A stretch of DNA of 64,000 nucleotides from an uncultured Bacteroidales bacterium (GCA_903879715.1 CAIRMR010000034.1:20515-84514); one strand, 5' to 3'. Positions 26,876 to 36,428 are shown, counted from the stretch's first letter. A program made the numbers and translations. Notes: generated by a model from the sequence alone, not told the origin.

Positions 26876-26961
26876 CAGAGGGTTGGCCGGTGCTTCAATT
26901 TGTTTTTGTGATCTCCTTTTATAAAAACTAAATCTCAAAGTGTTTGATTTATAATTTTAGC

Positions 26962-26969
26962 TAAATTTG
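26962..26969 (+). promoter_or_regulatory. Putative -7 promoter box of the AAA/DUF4143 ATPase gene
   Basis: TAAATTTG fits TAnnTTTG and lies 25 bases before the ATG at 26994. A TTTG at 26942-26945 could serve as the -33 box, with a somewhat short spacing of 16 bases. Confidence 0.5.
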
Positions 26970-26993
26970 TAAAGTTAACTTTATGAATTCTGT

Positions 26994-28121
26994 ATGTATC
27001 GTCGTGATTTGTTCGATATTATCGGCAGGCAGCTGTTTAAAGGAAAGGTGATCATACTTTTCGGGCCCCGAAGAGTCGGGAAAACTACTCTTTCCAAGGA
27101 CATGTTGGATGGCATAAGCAATAGCCGCTATTTGAACTGCGAGTTACTTGAGCATAAAGTGGCTCTGGAAACAACGAATAGTCTTGTGCTGAAGAATTAT
27201 TTGGGCGATTATTCGCTGGTTGTTCTGGATGAAGCTCAACAAATCCGTGATATCGGCCGAACCTTAAAAGTTCTGATTGATACTTTCCCGCAAATTCAAA
27301 TTATTGCTACCGGTTCTTCAAGCTTTGAACTTGGTAACCGGCTGGCAGAACCGTTAACCGGCCGTGCCAGGGAATACCTGCTTTTGCCTTTGTCTATCGC
27401 TGAATTGCTTCAAAAAGAAGATAAGCTAATGATCAGAGCAAATTTAGATCAAATTCTCCGGTTTGGTCTTTATCCCGAAGTGTATGGTAAATCAGAAGAA
27501 GAAGCCAAAGAAGAGTTGAATCAGATTGCCGGCAATTATTTGTATCGGGATATTTTACAATTTGAACAAATTAAGCGGCCAGCTCTTTTGCAGAATCTCC
27601 TTACGGCGCTCGCTCTGCAGTTGGGGAACGAGGTATCGTATAACGAATTATCGCGACTGTTGGGCGAAACTGTACCTACCATACAACGATATGTTGAATT
27701 ACTCGAAAAGTCTTTTGTGATTTTCCGTTTGCGATCATTCAGCAGAAATCTGCGAAAAGAGATAGGGAAAGGACAAAAAATCTATTTTTATGATCTGGGA
27801 ATACGCAATGCTTTAATCCGGAATTTTAACCAGTTGCAATTGCGCAATGATACCGGTGGATTATGGGAGAATTTCTGCATTGTCGAACGGATGAAGTTTA
27901 ACACAGTAAACCGTCGTTTTGTAAATAATTATTTCTGGAGGACTTATGATCAAAAGGAAGTTGATTATATAGAAGAAGAGGGTGGTAAACTTAGCGCATT
28001 TGAGTTTAAATATAGCAGCAACAAACAACCGAAACTTCCCGTCGGGTTTCTGGAATCTTATCCTGAAACCTCATTCAACTGTGTGAACAGCGAAAATTTC
28101 TGGAGTTTTGTTAGCAGCTAA
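26994..28121 (+). CDS. AAA-14 / DUF4143 ATPase
   Basis: The N-terminal P-loop domain shows Walker A (ILFGPRRVGKTTLSKDM, about 21-37), Walker B (SLVVLDEAQQIRDIG, about 72-86) and sensor-1 (QIIATGSSSFEL, about 103-114). A short winged-helix-like region (NEVSYNELSRLLGETVPTIQ, about 212-231) is followed by the DUF4143 domain with KIYFYDLGIRNALI and a C-terminal nuclease-like strand YFWRTYDQKEVDYIEE and LSAFEFKYS. The D/E...ExK-like spacing recalls restriction-type folds, but activity is not known. The family is widespread in Bacteroidota as single, often multicopy genes that can move between genomes. Its length (375) is normal. Confidence 0.9.
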   Translation: MYRRDLFDIIGRQLFKGKVIILFGPRRVGKTTLSKDMLDGISNSRYLNCELLEHKVALETTNSLVLKNYLGDYSLVVLDEAQQIRDIGRTLKVLIDTFPQIQIIATGSSSFELGNRLAEPLTGRAREYLLLPLSIAELLQKEDKLMIRANLDQILRFGLYPEVYGKSEEEAKEELNQIAGNYLYRDILQFEQIKRPALLQNLLTALALQLGNEVSYNELSRLLGETVPTIQRYVELLEKSFVIFRLRSFSRNLRKEIGKGQKIYFYDLGIRNALIRNFNQLQLRNDTGGLWENFCIVERMKFNTVNRRFVNNYFWRTYDQKEVDYIEEEGGKLSAFEFKYSSNKQPKLPVGFLESYPETSFNCVNSENFWSFVSS

Positions 28122-28326
28122 ATAATCTTTTTTGGAAAGTTTCAAATTGTATTTGAAAAGTTAGTTTGTTTTTAAACAATGCGCTGGGCAGGTAAGTTGA
28201 AGAAATTTTCATGAGTGATACTTGTAAATCAATTTGGACCGACACTTAAACTGTTGTTATTTTAATGTGCAAAACTTTTATCAGCAGAATCATAACTAAA
28301 ACTTCAAGCTAATGTTTAATATCAAT

Positions 28327-28929
28327 ATGAAGCAAACTTACACAGTTATTCTTTTTCTTTTCTTTCTTTCTTATGCTTCGGTTGCTCAGAAGTTCCAGGG
28401 CGGAATAGCTGCCGGATTAGTTGGCAGCCAGGTAGCCGGTGATACGTACAGCGGATATAACAAACCCGGCGCCTATACCGGAATCTGGGTTCGGCTTGCC
28501 CTGAACGATCGTTCGTCCCTGCAAACTGAACTGAGTTATTTTCAGAAAGGCAGCCGCCACAACCCCGATGAAGAAAAACAGGATTATACAACATACCTGA
28601 TGCGGCTTGGGTATATCGAAATGCCTTTCCTGTACCAGCTTAATCTGAAAAATAAGATAACTTTCGAAGCTGGCCCATCGTTTTCGTTTCTGATTCACAG
28701 TTATGAAGAATTAAATGGCCTGGAATATACAGGAGATTTCAGGCTGTTCAATACTTCGTTAATGGCAGGCGTTGGTTATCCGATTACAGAAAAACTGAGT
28801 GCGCATTTCCGAATGGATAGTTCAATACTCAGTATCAGGAAGAGCTTAGTTAGCGAAGCAAAATCCCGTATATTCGATCAGGGGCAATACAACGACTGCA
28901 TTTTGTTTTTCCTGAGTTATAAACTGTAA
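28327..28929 (+). CDS. Outer-membrane beta-barrel protein (porin family, PorT-like)
   Basis: A signal peptide (MKQTYTVILFLFFLSYASVA, then QKFQGGIAAGLVGSQVAGD) precedes about 180 residues of alternating beta-strands ending in FFLSYKL, i.e. a C-terminal strand typical of an eight-stranded outer-membrane barrel. The LQTELSYFQKGSRH and MRLGYIEMPFLYQLNLKNKI segments are characteristic of the Bacteroidota outer membrane beta-barrel (PorT/OMP_b-brl_2) group. No specific function can be inferred. The ATG at 28327 was chosen for the compact signal peptide; ATG 28312 would add five residues. Confidence 0.82.
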   Translation: MKQTYTVILFLFFLSYASVAQKFQGGIAAGLVGSQVAGDTYSGYNKPGAYTGIWVRLALNDRSSLQTELSYFQKGSRHNPDEEKQDYTTYLMRLGYIEMPFLYQLNLKNKITFEAGPSFSFLIHSYEELNGLEYTGDFRLFNTSLMAGVGYPITEKLSAHFRMDSSILSIRKSLVSEAKSRIFDQGQYNDCILFFLSYKL

Positions 28930-29150
28930 TGGAAATTGAAGCCGGAAGTCAGAAGTATAGATCTGTTTGTAATAAGTATTGTTTATATTGCACAAGATCA
29001 ACTGATTAGGACAAGCGTAAGAATTAAATATCAACAAAAAGACTTGAGATTGAAAGTAGAAATCTCTGTTAGTAAATTCTGACTCCCGACTCCCGTCTTC
29101 CGACTTCCAGCCTGAAAAAACCAACATTAAAAGCGCAAAGTGATTTAAAA

Positions 29151-29723
29151 ATGACTCAACCCCAAATGAAACTAATAGTCGGAGTAACAGGAGCCAGCGG
29201 TGCCATATACGCTAAAGTGCTCTTCGATAGTTTGTTGCAATACAAAGATCAGGTTCAGGAAGTGGCAGTCCTTTTTTCGGATAATGCAAAAGGAGTCTGG
29301 AGCTACGAATTGGGTAATTCGGATTATGAGAAATTGCCGTTTACGTTTTATAAAAGAGATGATTTTTATTCACCTGTTGCTTCGGGATCAGCCGGCTATC
29401 ATGCAATGATCATTTGCCCCTGCAGTATGGGAACGCTTGGCCGTATTGCTTCCGGCGTTTCGAATGACCTGATGACACGAGCCGCGGATGTAATGCTGAA
29501 GGAGCGACGTAAATTGATTCTTGTAGCCCGTGAAACGCCTTTGAGCTTGATCCATATCAACAATATGAAAACGGTTACCGAAGCAGGAGGGATTATTTGC
29601 CCGGCAACGCCTTCGTTTTACAGCAAGCCAGAAACTATGGAGCAGCTTGCAGCTACAGTAACAAACAGAGCTTTATCACTTGTTGGAATTAATATGGATG
29701 GATTTCGCTGGGGTGAGAAATAG
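29151..29723 (+). CDS. ubiX: Flavin prenyltransferase UbiX
   Basis: UbiX attaches a dimethylallyl group to FMN, making the prenyl-FMN cofactor of UbiD-type decarboxylases. The 190-residue product shows the flavin-binding LIVGVTGASGAIYAKVLFDS (about 8-27), SGSAGYHAMIICPCSMGTLG (about 77-96), RIASGVSNDLMTRAADVMLK (about 97-116) and RKLILVARETPLSLIHINNM (about 119-138), all typical of UbiX/Pad1. No ubiD gene lies in the window. The start gives the short lead MTQPQMK; the second Met at residue 6 is also possible. It converges on arcA across a repeat-rich 82-base gap. Confidence 0.95.
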   Translation: MTQPQMKLIVGVTGASGAIYAKVLFDSLLQYKDQVQEVAVLFSDNAKGVWSYELGNSDYEKLPFTFYKRDDFYSPVASGSAGYHAMIICPCSMGTLGRIASGVSNDLMTRAADVMLKERRKLILVARETPLSLIHINNMKTVTEAGGIICPATPSFYSKPETMEQLAATVTNRALSLVGINMDGFRWGEK

Positions 29724-29740
29724 TGTTCATAAATAGCATT

Positions 29741-29811
29741 ATCGCCTCGTCGCCCTTCGCCCAATCGCATTGTCACCCTATTCCCTAAAACCCAATTCCC
29801 AATCCCTACCA
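29741..29811. repeat. gggcgaagggcg-type interspersed repeat
   Basis: The gap between the convergent ubiX and arcA genes consists of atcgcctcgtcgcccttcgc, followed by a second common scrap (ccctaaaacccaattccc). It shares the cgcccttcgcc core with the elements at 15758, 32261 and 43021. Confidence 0.55.
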
Positions 29812-31080
29812 TTCCACTGCCTTCCTCCTCACCGGCATTGTCATACACCGGCAACCACCGCCACCTCTTGAAAGCTCTGATCCATCAATGGTTACAACGT
29901 ATTTGTTGTAGTTGTTTATATCTGTTTTACCCTGGATTACATCGCTGGCTTTAATCACTGCGTACCCATGGTTATTCATTTCCTGTATCGTGTTTACATT
30001 GCGGCCATAGCCTATAACTTTGCCTGGCGCGATGGCGAAAAAATTAGCCCCGCTATGCCACTGCTCACGTTCCTGTATCATGCTGTCGCGACGACCACCG
30101 CAATATAAAGTTTCCATTTCCATCCCAAGTTCTTTCAGTATGGTTGGAATGTTTTCCACTTCGCTGATGGATTTCACAACACCATTGTCTATATGTATAT
30201 GGATGGTAAGGTATCGGGTAGGATGGAGGATAAGAGGCTCGTAAACCATACACTGATTGCGGTCGAGGAAAGTAAAAACCATATCCAGGTGAATAAACGA
30301 CTCGGGAGTATAGGGTAATTCCTGGACGATAATATGACGTTGAACTTTTTTCTGTTTATAATATTCCATTATGAAATCGATTCCCGATGGAGTAGTGCGT
30401 GTACCGGTTCCCACAAGCAGAATATCTTCACGGGCAATTAAAAAATCACCGCCTTCGAAACTAAAATCCTTACTCTCATATTGGGTTAGTTCCGGATGTA
30501 TGGTTTTGACTCCAAAAACGGGATGATTCCGGAATATGGCATCCATAATAATGCTTTCCCTGTCTCGTATACGGCTATACATGCGGCTGATCAGTACTTT
30601 GTCGAGAAAGGCAACCGACGCGTCGCGTGTAAAAAAAAAATTATGCAGTGGCTCAATGGAATACCGGTCTTTCGACAAAAAGCGGGTGAGGTTATCTTTT
30701 TTCATTTCTACCCCTTCGATCAGCATGGTCGAAAGCTTTTCATCCTTAATATTCATCAACTCCTTTAAAGTGTACTCATCCAGTTTTTCTCTGCTTGCAA
30801 TGGTTTGCAGCAATTCGGCCCTGTGTTCAGGATTTTGAACTACAGTTGAAAGAAGGTCTTTTACCTGGAATGTTTTAGTTACTTTCGACAAAAATCCGCT
30901 GAACTGGTTAAACTCTTTTAACGCAACCTGTAGGTTCAGAATGTCGCTGTACAGGGCTTTATGAGAACTATCAGGAGTCATATTCTCTACTTCCGGGCCG
31001 GGAGTATGGATGATAACACCTTCTAAATCACCTATTTCGGAGCGGATATCTACTTTAAAGGGTTGATCTTGAGTTTGCAT
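29806..31080 (-). CDS. arcA: Arginine deiminase
   Basis: It hydrolyses L-arginine to citrulline and ammonia. The 424-residue length is near family size. Conserved parts are FKVDIRSEIGDLEGVIIHTP (about 8-27, substrate loop), the NFFFTRDASVAF segment (about 144-155), FSFEGGDFLI (about 210-219), the catalytic His in ESFIHLDMVFTFLD (about 262-275), and the nucleophilic Cys in RGGGGCRCMTMPVRR near the C-terminus (about 410). No ornithine carbamoyltransferase or carbamate kinase gene is adjacent, so either it serves elsewhere-encoded partners or acts alone in acid or nitrogen metabolism. Confidence 0.94.
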   Translation of the reverse strand: MQTQDQPFKVDIRSEIGDLEGVIIHTPGPEVENMTPDSSHKALYSDILNLQVALKEFNQFSGFLSKVTKTFQVKDLLSTVVQNPEHRAELLQTIASREKLDEYTLKELMNIKDEKLSTMLIEGVEMKKDNLTRFLSKDRYSIEPLHNFFFTRDASVAFLDKVLISRMYSRIRDRESIIMDAIFRNHPVFGVKTIHPELTQYESKDFSFEGGDFLIAREDILLVGTGTRTTPSGIDFIMEYYKQKKVQRHIIVQELPYTPESFIHLDMVFTFLDRNQCMVYEPLILHPTRYLTIHIHIDNGVVKSISEVENIPTILKELGMEMETLYCGGRRDSMIQEREQWHSGANFFAIAPGKVIGYGRNVNTIQEMNNHGYAVIKASDVIQGKTDINNYNKYVVTIDGSELSRGGGGCRCMTMPVRRKAVEW

Positions 31081-31176
31081 GGGGAGTGATGTCTTTTATA
31101 AATAATTTGTGCATAGTGCTTTGTGCATAGTGCTTAGCGTCGGAACAATGAACCAGGAACTTTGAACATTTTTAAC

Positions 31177-32112
31177 TTAATCTGCACCTGAAAGGTATTC
31201 AATATTCCGCATCAGGCCGGCAAATTTAGCTCTTTTTACGGCTGATTTTTTAAAGAGAATTTTGTACTGCTCATTGTCCATGTTATTCCAATCTTCTTTG
31301 CGGAGTTGAAATAAAGTAAATGAAGGTTCAAATGCCTGTTCATTGTGCGGAGTAGAGTAACGGTTCCATGGGCAAACCTGCTGGCAGATATCACAACCGA
31401 AAATCCACTTTTCATATTTCCCTTTAAATATTTCAGGTATTTCACCTTTATTTTCGATGGTAAGGTACGAAATGCATTTATTGGCATCCACAACACGCAG
31501 ATCGGTTATGGCACCGGTTGGACAGGCATCCATACAACGGCTGCAATCGCCGCAGTAATTGCCACCCATGGGTTCATCGTATTCTAGTTCAATATCTGTA
31601 ATAAGTTCACTGATAAAGAAGTATGAGCCATTTCTCTTACTTATCAGCATGCTGTTCTTACCAATCCAGCCCAATCCGGCCCGGGTGGCCCAGGCACGTT
31701 CCAGCACCGGAGCTGAATCTACAAATCCACGGATTGAAATATCCGGAATTTGTTCCTTTAGTTTTAAAATAAGAGTGTTTAATTTTTCACGAATCACTTC
31801 ATGATAATCCTGGCCGTAAGTATAAGCAGAAATCAAATAAGGGGAATCTTCGCCCATCATTGCCGATGGATAATAATTGTAAAGAAAAACGATGACCGAT
31901 TTTGCATTTTCAACCAGCAATTCAGGATTTACCCTAAGTTCCGCATGTTTCTGCATATAATCCATGCCGGCATGAAATCCTTTTTTCAACCATTCGTTCA
32001 AGTGAATTGCATCCTCTTCCAGCCTGGCCGCAGGTGCTATACCACAGGCGGCAAATCCCAGCGAAGCAGCTTCCTGCTTAATAAATGCGGAAAGTTGCTC
32101 TGGTTGGACCAT
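31177..32112 (-). CDS. queG: Epoxyqueuosine reductase QueG
   Basis: QueG reduces epoxyqueuosine to queuosine in the wobble base of certain tRNAs, using a cobalamin and two [4Fe-4S] clusters. The two ferredoxin-type clusters are visible: CGDCSRCMDACPTGAI (about 185-200) with a later Cys in KCISYLTIENKG, and CDICQQVCPWN (about 240-250). The N-terminal B12-binding part (SLGFAACGIAPA; WIGKNSMLIS) is present. At 311 residues it is the short form without a C-terminal HEAT-like extension. ruvB lies upstream on the same strand with about 195 bases of repeat-containing DNA between. Confidence 0.94.
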   Translation of the reverse strand: MVQPEQLSAFIKQEAASLGFAACGIAPAARLEEDAIHLNEWLKKGFHAGMDYMQKHAELRVNPELLVENAKSVIVFLYNYYPSAMMGEDSPYLISAYTYGQDYHEVIREKLNTLILKLKEQIPDISIRGFVDSAPVLERAWATRAGLGWIGKNSMLISKRNGSYFFISELITDIELEYDEPMGGNYCGDCSRCMDACPTGAITDLRVVDANKCISYLTIENKGEIPEIFKGKYEKWIFGCDICQQVCPWNRYSTPHNEQAFEPSFTLFQLRKEDWNNMDNEQYKILFKKSAVKRAKFAGLMRNIEYLSGAD

Positions 32113-32260
32113 TGATTATCGAAAAATTTGTGGTATTTTGTTCGTTTTATTCTTTGTGGCTTATTTCAAACCTCATCCTCTTATCCTTCTCCAGGGAGAA
32201 GGACGATCGATTTTGCCTTTACTCCAATTATCTGATAGTAGAAAAAACTGTTGCTCATCA

Positions 32261-32293
32261 CTCTCCCAGTCGCCCTTCGCCCCCTCGCCCCAA
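32261..32293. repeat. gggcgaagggcg-type interspersed repeat
   Basis: Contains ctcccagtcgcccttcgccc and ccctcgcccc directly after the ruvB stop codon (minus strand). Same family as the elements at 15758, 29741 and 43021. Confidence 0.55.
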
Positions 32294-32306
32294 CGATACA
32301 TGTAAT

Positions 32307-33329
32307 CTAAAACAACTTCCCCGCTTCCGGACCTTTAAACCTTCCCAAATGGCTGTAAGCTTTTTCGGTAACTTCACGGCCACGCGGAGTGCGCATCATA
32401 TACCCTTCCTGTATCAGGAAAGGCTCATAAACTTCTTCAATGGTTCCTGAGTCTTCGCCCACGGCGGTTGCTATGGTTGTAAGGCCTACGGGTCCACCTT
32501 TGAATTTCTGGATAATGGTGCTGAGAATACGGTTGTCCATCTCGTCGAGACCATTTTTATCAACCTGCAGAGCTGCCAGCGCATATTGGGCGATGGCAAG
32601 GTCAATCGTACCATTTCCTTTTATCTGGGCGAAATCACGTAAGCGGCGAAGCAAAAGGTTGGCAATACGCGGCGTACCACGACTGCGCCTTGATATCTCA
32701 ATCGCTGCATCATCTTCAATCGGGACACGAAGTATGCCTGCCGAACGGATTATAATTTTCTTTAACGTTTCCGCGTCGTAATACTGAAGCCTCGAATTGA
32801 TGCCAAATCGTGAACGAAGCGGCGCGGTGAGTAATCCTGAACGTGTGGTTGCGCCTATCAACGTGAAAGGGTTGAGGGTAATCTGCACACTCCTGGCATT
32901 CGGGCCCGATTCAATCATGATATCAATCTTGAAATCCTCCATGGCCGAATACAGGTATTCTTCCACAACCGGGCTCAGGCGATGAATTTCGTCTATAAAC
33001 AGAACATCATTGGTTTCGAGGTTAGTGAGCAATCCGGCAAGGTCACCGGGTTTGTCAAGTACAGGTCCTGAGGTCACCCGGATGTTAACACCCATTTCGT
33101 TGGCAATAATATTCGAAAGCGTGGTTTTCCCAAGTCCTGGCGGGCCATGCAGCAGCACATGATCAAGCGCTTCACCCCTTTGTGAGGCAGCAGCTACAAA
33201 AACCCTGAGGTTTTCAACAATTCCCGGCTGGCCTGCAAAACTTCCAAAATCGAGCGGACGAAGCACTTGCTCAATCTCACGCTCAACAGGAGTCAGATGT
33301 TCAGGAGTCGCATCAAGGTTCTTGTTCAT
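32307..33329 (-). CDS. ruvB: Holliday junction branch-migration ATPase RuvB
   Basis: RuvB is the hexameric motor that, with RuvA, drives branch migration at Holliday junctions. The 340-residue product shows [20 protein letters not shown] (about 29-48), Walker [17 protein letters not shown] (about 65-80), Walker [21 protein letters not shown] (about 109-128), the sensor-1 [19 protein letters not shown] (about 158-176, including the arginine finger region) and a winged-helix C-terminus ([20 protein letters not shown], then [13 protein letters not shown]). The start matches family N-termini. ruvA is not adjacent. queG follows downstream. Confidence 0.97.
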   Translation of the reverse strand: MNKNLDATPEHLTPVEREIEQVLRPLDFGSFAGQPGIVENLRVFVAAASQRGEALDHVLLHGPPGLGKTTLSNIIANEMGVNIRVTSGPVLDKPGDLAGLLTNLETNDVLFIDEIHRLSPVVEEYLYSAMEDFKIDIMIESGPNARSVQITLNPFTLIGATTRSGLLTAPLRSRFGINSRLQYYDAETLKKIIIRSAGILRVPIEDDAAIEISRRSRGTPRIANLLLRRLRDFAQIKGNGTIDLAIAQYALAALQVDKNGLDEMDNRILSTIIQKFKGGPVGLTTIATAVGEDSGTIEEVYEPFLIQEGYMMRTPRGREVTEKAYSHLGRFKGPEAGKLF

Positions 33330-33354
33330 AAGTTTTTTATCTAAGTGATTTTTT

Positions 33355-33530
33355 GTAACTAATCAGTCTGATCAATATGCATATTTGCCACAGATTACAC
33401 GGATTACACAGATTTCAAAGAGCGTTCATCTGTTTTTTTAATTTAATTTGATTAAAAATGATGAATAATTGTCTGTGTGATCTGTGGCATATACCCGTTT
33501 TTCTGTATTTTATCTAAACTGATTAGCTAC
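33355..33530. repeat. MITE-like element, copy 1
   Basis: A 176-base element bounded by 13-base inverted repeats with one mismatch: GTAACTAATCAGT (33355-33367) and ACTGATTAGCTAC (33518-33530). Inside lies a second inverted repeat, gccacagattacac...cacagat and gtgtgatctgtggc (about 33387-33412 and 33474-33488), around an AT-rich centre. The same design recurs at 45059-45242. No ORF is inside; it lies upstream of ruvB. Confidence 0.75.
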
Positions 33531-33892
33531 GTTTTTCTTATTAAGTCGGAAGAGCTTGAAGCTGGAAACCCCTCATAACAAGTATCTTTGTCACACAATT
33601 GACGTTTTTCCATACTGTTTAGGTAGACTTTTTTCAATTGCAATTTCTTCAGAGTGCCAGCTGCTTCTACTTCCGACTTCCGACAAACAGTGAGTTATTT
33701 TGTTAGAATCAGGATTTCGAGTATTCAGCAAAGTTATAAAAAAGCAACTGATGTGAAGCTATATTACGATTTTCACCCGAACTCAAGCCGTGACTGCTTA
33801 TCAGAATATAATTTGTATAAATAACAGTGATCTCACTCATGCTTTAATTATTATTTATACATTAGCAGAGAATTTATAATATCTCTCCGGCC
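33531..33892. other. Non-coding gap upstream of the universal stress gene
   Basis: Between the MITE-like element and the usp gene no ORF or RNA gene was recognised. A loose inverted pair, gtcggaagagcttg near 33545 and cttccgacttccgac near 33670, spans about 130 bases; the same 'cttccgacttcc' scrap occurs near 29098. The usp promoter should lie in the right half. Confidence 0.5.
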
Positions 33893-34732
33893 ATGAAAGA
33901 CATAGTTGTTGCTATAGATTTCTCTAAAGGCTCAATACATGCCCTGGAGTATGCTATTGAACTTGCCAATCTTACACATTCGAATATTAACCTGGTATGG
34001 GTTGACAATATCAGTGGTAGTGAAGTTGCCTTTGCTAACGAATCGAAGGAACTTCGTAACGAAGCCAAAGGGAATTTTGACGAAATACTAGCCATCTACA
34101 AGGATAAACTGGTTCATGGAAAGCTTGCAGCTAAGGTGCGTAAAGGAAGGGTTTATCAGGAACTTGCTACTTTTGTTAAGCAAAACGATTGTTGTTTACT
34201 GATCCTTGGAACTCATGGTTCATCGGGATTTGAAGAATATTGGGTTGGCACAAACGCGTTCCGGATTGTTTCCAGTATTTCGAGCCCGGTTATAACGGTT
34301 CGATCCAACTATGAGATTCAGAGAGGGTACCGTAAGATATTGCTGCCTGTAATCCATACCGCGCAAACTACACAAAAGATTGTCTTTACTGCCGATCTGG
34401 CGCGTAAAACCGGAGCTGATATAAATTTACTGGCGTTAAATTCCAGCGGATTAAAATCAGTACAGCGATTAGTGGATAGTAATGTTGCAAAAGCTGAGAA
34501 ATACCTGGAAGAACAAGGTGTTAATTATGTGGTTGACAAGATTAATACTAAAAATATAGCTTCAGATATTATTGAACATGCCCGCATTGTTGATGCCGAC
34601 CTGATCGCTATTATGACTGATATCCAGGATCAGGCAAATTCAATCCTCCTGGGTCCCTTTGCTCAGCAATTGGTAAGCTATTCGCCGGTTCCGGTACTGA
34701 GTATGCACCCGAAGGACAGCAATACATTGTAA
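33893..34732 (+). CDS. Universal stress protein, tandem UspA domains (copy 1)
   Basis: Two UspA folds in tandem (about 1-145 and 150-279). The first has the ATP-binding signature G-x2-G-x9-G-T in LGTHGSSGFEEYWVGTNAF (about 109-127) and starts with MKDIVVAIDFSKGSIHALEY. The second (KILLPVIHTAQTTQKIVFTA) lacks that glycine motif, ending in LGPFAQQLVSYSPVPVLSM. Such proteins are cytoplasmic and respond to stress or energy state; the target is unknown. It is a paralogue of the protein at 35502-36353, with a SPOR gene between them 14 bases downstream of this stop, so usp and the SPOR gene are probably one operon. Confidence 0.9.
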   Translation: MKDIVVAIDFSKGSIHALEYAIELANLTHSNINLVWVDNISGSEVAFANESKELRNEAKGNFDEILAIYKDKLVHGKLAAKVRKGRVYQELATFVKQNDCCLLILGTHGSSGFEEYWVGTNAFRIVSSISSPVITVRSNYEIQRGYRKILLPVIHTAQTTQKIVFTADLARKTGADINLLALNSSGLKSVQRLVDSNVAKAEKYLEEQGVNYVVDKINTKNIASDIIEHARIVDADLIAIMTDIQDQANSILLGPFAQQLVSYSPVPVLSMHPKDSNTL

Positions 34733-34746
34733 TTATTTTTAAAAGT

Positions 34747-35157
34747 ATGCTCAGATTTGTTTTTATTGTTTTCATTTTGTTTTCATATAATATCCAGGGT
34801 ATTAAAGCCCAGGTATTAAAGCCTGCTGACGGTAAAGTTGAAATTGTTCAGGATGAAAAAATCATCCAGCTTACGGAGCAATATAAAAGGATGAGCTTAA
34901 GCAATCCCGAAGTTGATGGTTACAGGGTTCAGATATTTTTTGATTCGGGTAGCAATTCCAAGAACTCAGCCGCAACTACCAAACTTGCGTTTGAAACCGT
35001 TTTCCCTGAGACTAAATCATACCTGTCCTATAAAGAACCGTATTACCGCGTACGGGTTGGGGATTTTCGAACACTGGTTGAAGCAGTAGGTTTTCAGAAG
35101 AAAATTGCTGTCGAATATCCTAATTCCTTCCCGGTAAAAGATAAAATAGTGCAATAA
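34747..35157 (+). CDS. Secreted SPOR-domain protein
   Basis: The 136-residue product starts with a signal peptide (MLRFVFIVFILFSYNIQGIK, cleavage near AQV) and ends in a SPOR-type domain: VDGYRVQIFFDSGSNSKNSA (about 57-76) and YYRVRVGDFRTLVEAVGFQK (about 98-117). SPOR domains bind denuded glycan strands of peptidoglycan, often at division sites. Its place between two universal stress genes suggests coexpression with the first usp gene, which ends 14 bases before it. A separate promoter seems to drive the second usp gene. Confidence 0.88.
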   Translation: MLRFVFIVFILFSYNIQGIKAQVLKPADGKVEIVQDEKIIQLTEQYKRMSLSNPEVDGYRVQIFFDSGSNSKNSAATTKLAFETVFPETKSYLSYKEPYYRVRVGDFRTLVEAVGFQKKIAVEYPNSFPVKDKIVQ

Positions 35158-35501
35158 ACATAGCATGCCTGACTTATCCGGCAAGGATTAACTTTTATGT
35201 ATTAGTGAAGGTGAAAAGACAATGGTGTATTCAGAAAATATACTTTCCGGTATCAAATTATATTCAGTAACGAATTGACATAATTGCTATAGAAGGCACT
35301 CGTTTTTTTTACTTAAGGCAGCGTGTAATAATAAAATGATACATCCTGATTTCCTCGTCAGCTAAAAATCTAGAAAATCCACATACTTTGAACATAAAAA
35401 TTTCGTTACTTTATTGCTGATAAAATCAACTTGTTTTGCTACCTGATTTTCATTATCTTAGCCTGTTATAAAATCCGTCAAACCTGTAAACTAGATAGTA
35501 T
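35158..35501 (+). promoter_or_regulatory. Gap with promoter of second universal stress gene
   Basis: No gene was seen in this 344-base gap. Near its end, TATCTTAG (35454-35461) followed by CC is a -7-like box; TTTG at 35435-35438 may be the -33 box. The same TAnnTTAGCC form precedes both araR genes, so TTAG in place of TTTG may be a normal promoter variant here. Confidence 0.45.
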
Positions 35502-36353
35502 ATGGCCAATATTATTGCAGCAATCGATTTCTCCGACTGTTCTATTAATGCGCTTGAGCATGCTGTTTCATTAGCCAACCGAGGCACACTTGACATTCAC
35601 ATGATCTGGGTGAATAATCCAAGTGTTACAAAAACAACTATTTATTCCGATACATCAGCAGATCTTATAGATGAGATCCGGAAACAATTTGGTAAACTCG
35701 TTGAGAAGTACAGCCTTCTGCTTGAGGATTCAACTATTGATTTTGTAATACGCGAAGGGAAAATTTATCGCGAAATAATTGATGAGGCTAAAGAAATGGA
35801 TAGTTTGTGTATTGTAATGGGTACACATGGCGTGTCGGGTTTTGAACAGTTTTGGATCGGGAGCAACGCAAATAAATTAATCTCGGTGTCTCCTTGTCCG
35901 GTTATTACAATAAGAACCGGTGTAGATGCAAAACAAGGGATGAGGTGTATTCTTCTGCCCGTCGACAGTACTCTCGATACCAGGCAGAAAGTTCCTTTTA
36001 CTACTTACCTTGCCCACCTTTTTGAAGCTGAAGTATATGTGCTTTCGCTTTATGCTTCCAAATATAAAAGTATTCAAAAACGGGTTGATCTTTATACTGA
36101 CCAGGTTTGCACGTACCTTGAGGAAGAAGGAATTAAATTTCATCGGGATGTATTAAGCTGCGATAATCTTACAACCGGAACCATTGAATATGCCAAACAC
36201 ATCAGGGCAGGACTGATCAGTATAATGACTGAGCAGGAAACCAGCCCGTTTAATCTGCTTGTAGGGCCTTATGCTCAGCAGATGGTCAACAATTCGCCTT
36301 ATCCGGTTCTGAGTATCAATCCATTTGATACCATGCAGATTTCGACACGATAA
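35502..36353 (+). CDS. Universal stress protein, tandem UspA domains (copy 2)
   Basis: A 283-residue tandem UspA protein. The first domain begins MANIIAAIDFSDCSINALEH and carries MGTHGVSGFEQFWIGSNANK (about 105-124), which keeps the G-x2-G-x9-G-S nucleotide-binding pattern. The second domain (CILLPVDSTLDTRQKVPFTT onward) ends in VGPYAQQMVNNSPYPVLSIN and lacks the glycine motif, as in copy 1. The two copies share layout and many residues and so are an old duplication. A bidirectional terminator directly follows, separating it from the convergent fba gene. Confidence 0.9.
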   Translation: MANIIAAIDFSDCSINALEHAVSLANRGTLDIHMIWVNNPSVTKTTIYSDTSADLIDEIRKQFGKLVEKYSLLLEDSTIDFVIREGKIYREIIDEAKEMDSLCIVMGTHGVSGFEQFWIGSNANKLISVSPCPVITIRTGVDAKQGMRCILLPVDSTLDTRQKVPFTTYLAHLFEAEVYVLSLYASKYKSIQKRVDLYTDQVCTYLEEEGIKFHRDVLSCDNLTTGTIEYAKHIRAGLISIMTEQETSPFNLLVGPYAQQMVNNSPYPVLSINPFDTMQISTR

Positions 36354-36371
36354 AAGGATGAATTACCACAT

Positions 36372-36399
36372 AAAAAAAGCTCCTGTCAGGAGCTTTTTC
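36372..36399. terminator. Bidirectional intrinsic terminator (usp / fba)
   Basis: AAAAGCTCCTG and CAGGAGCTTTTT form a tight stem with T-runs on both strands, between convergent usp copy 2 and the aldolase gene. It ends 30 bases after the aldolase stop codon. Confidence 0.9.
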
Positions 36400-36428
36400 T
36401 GTTTTATGGGTAACCAACATCCGATTTA

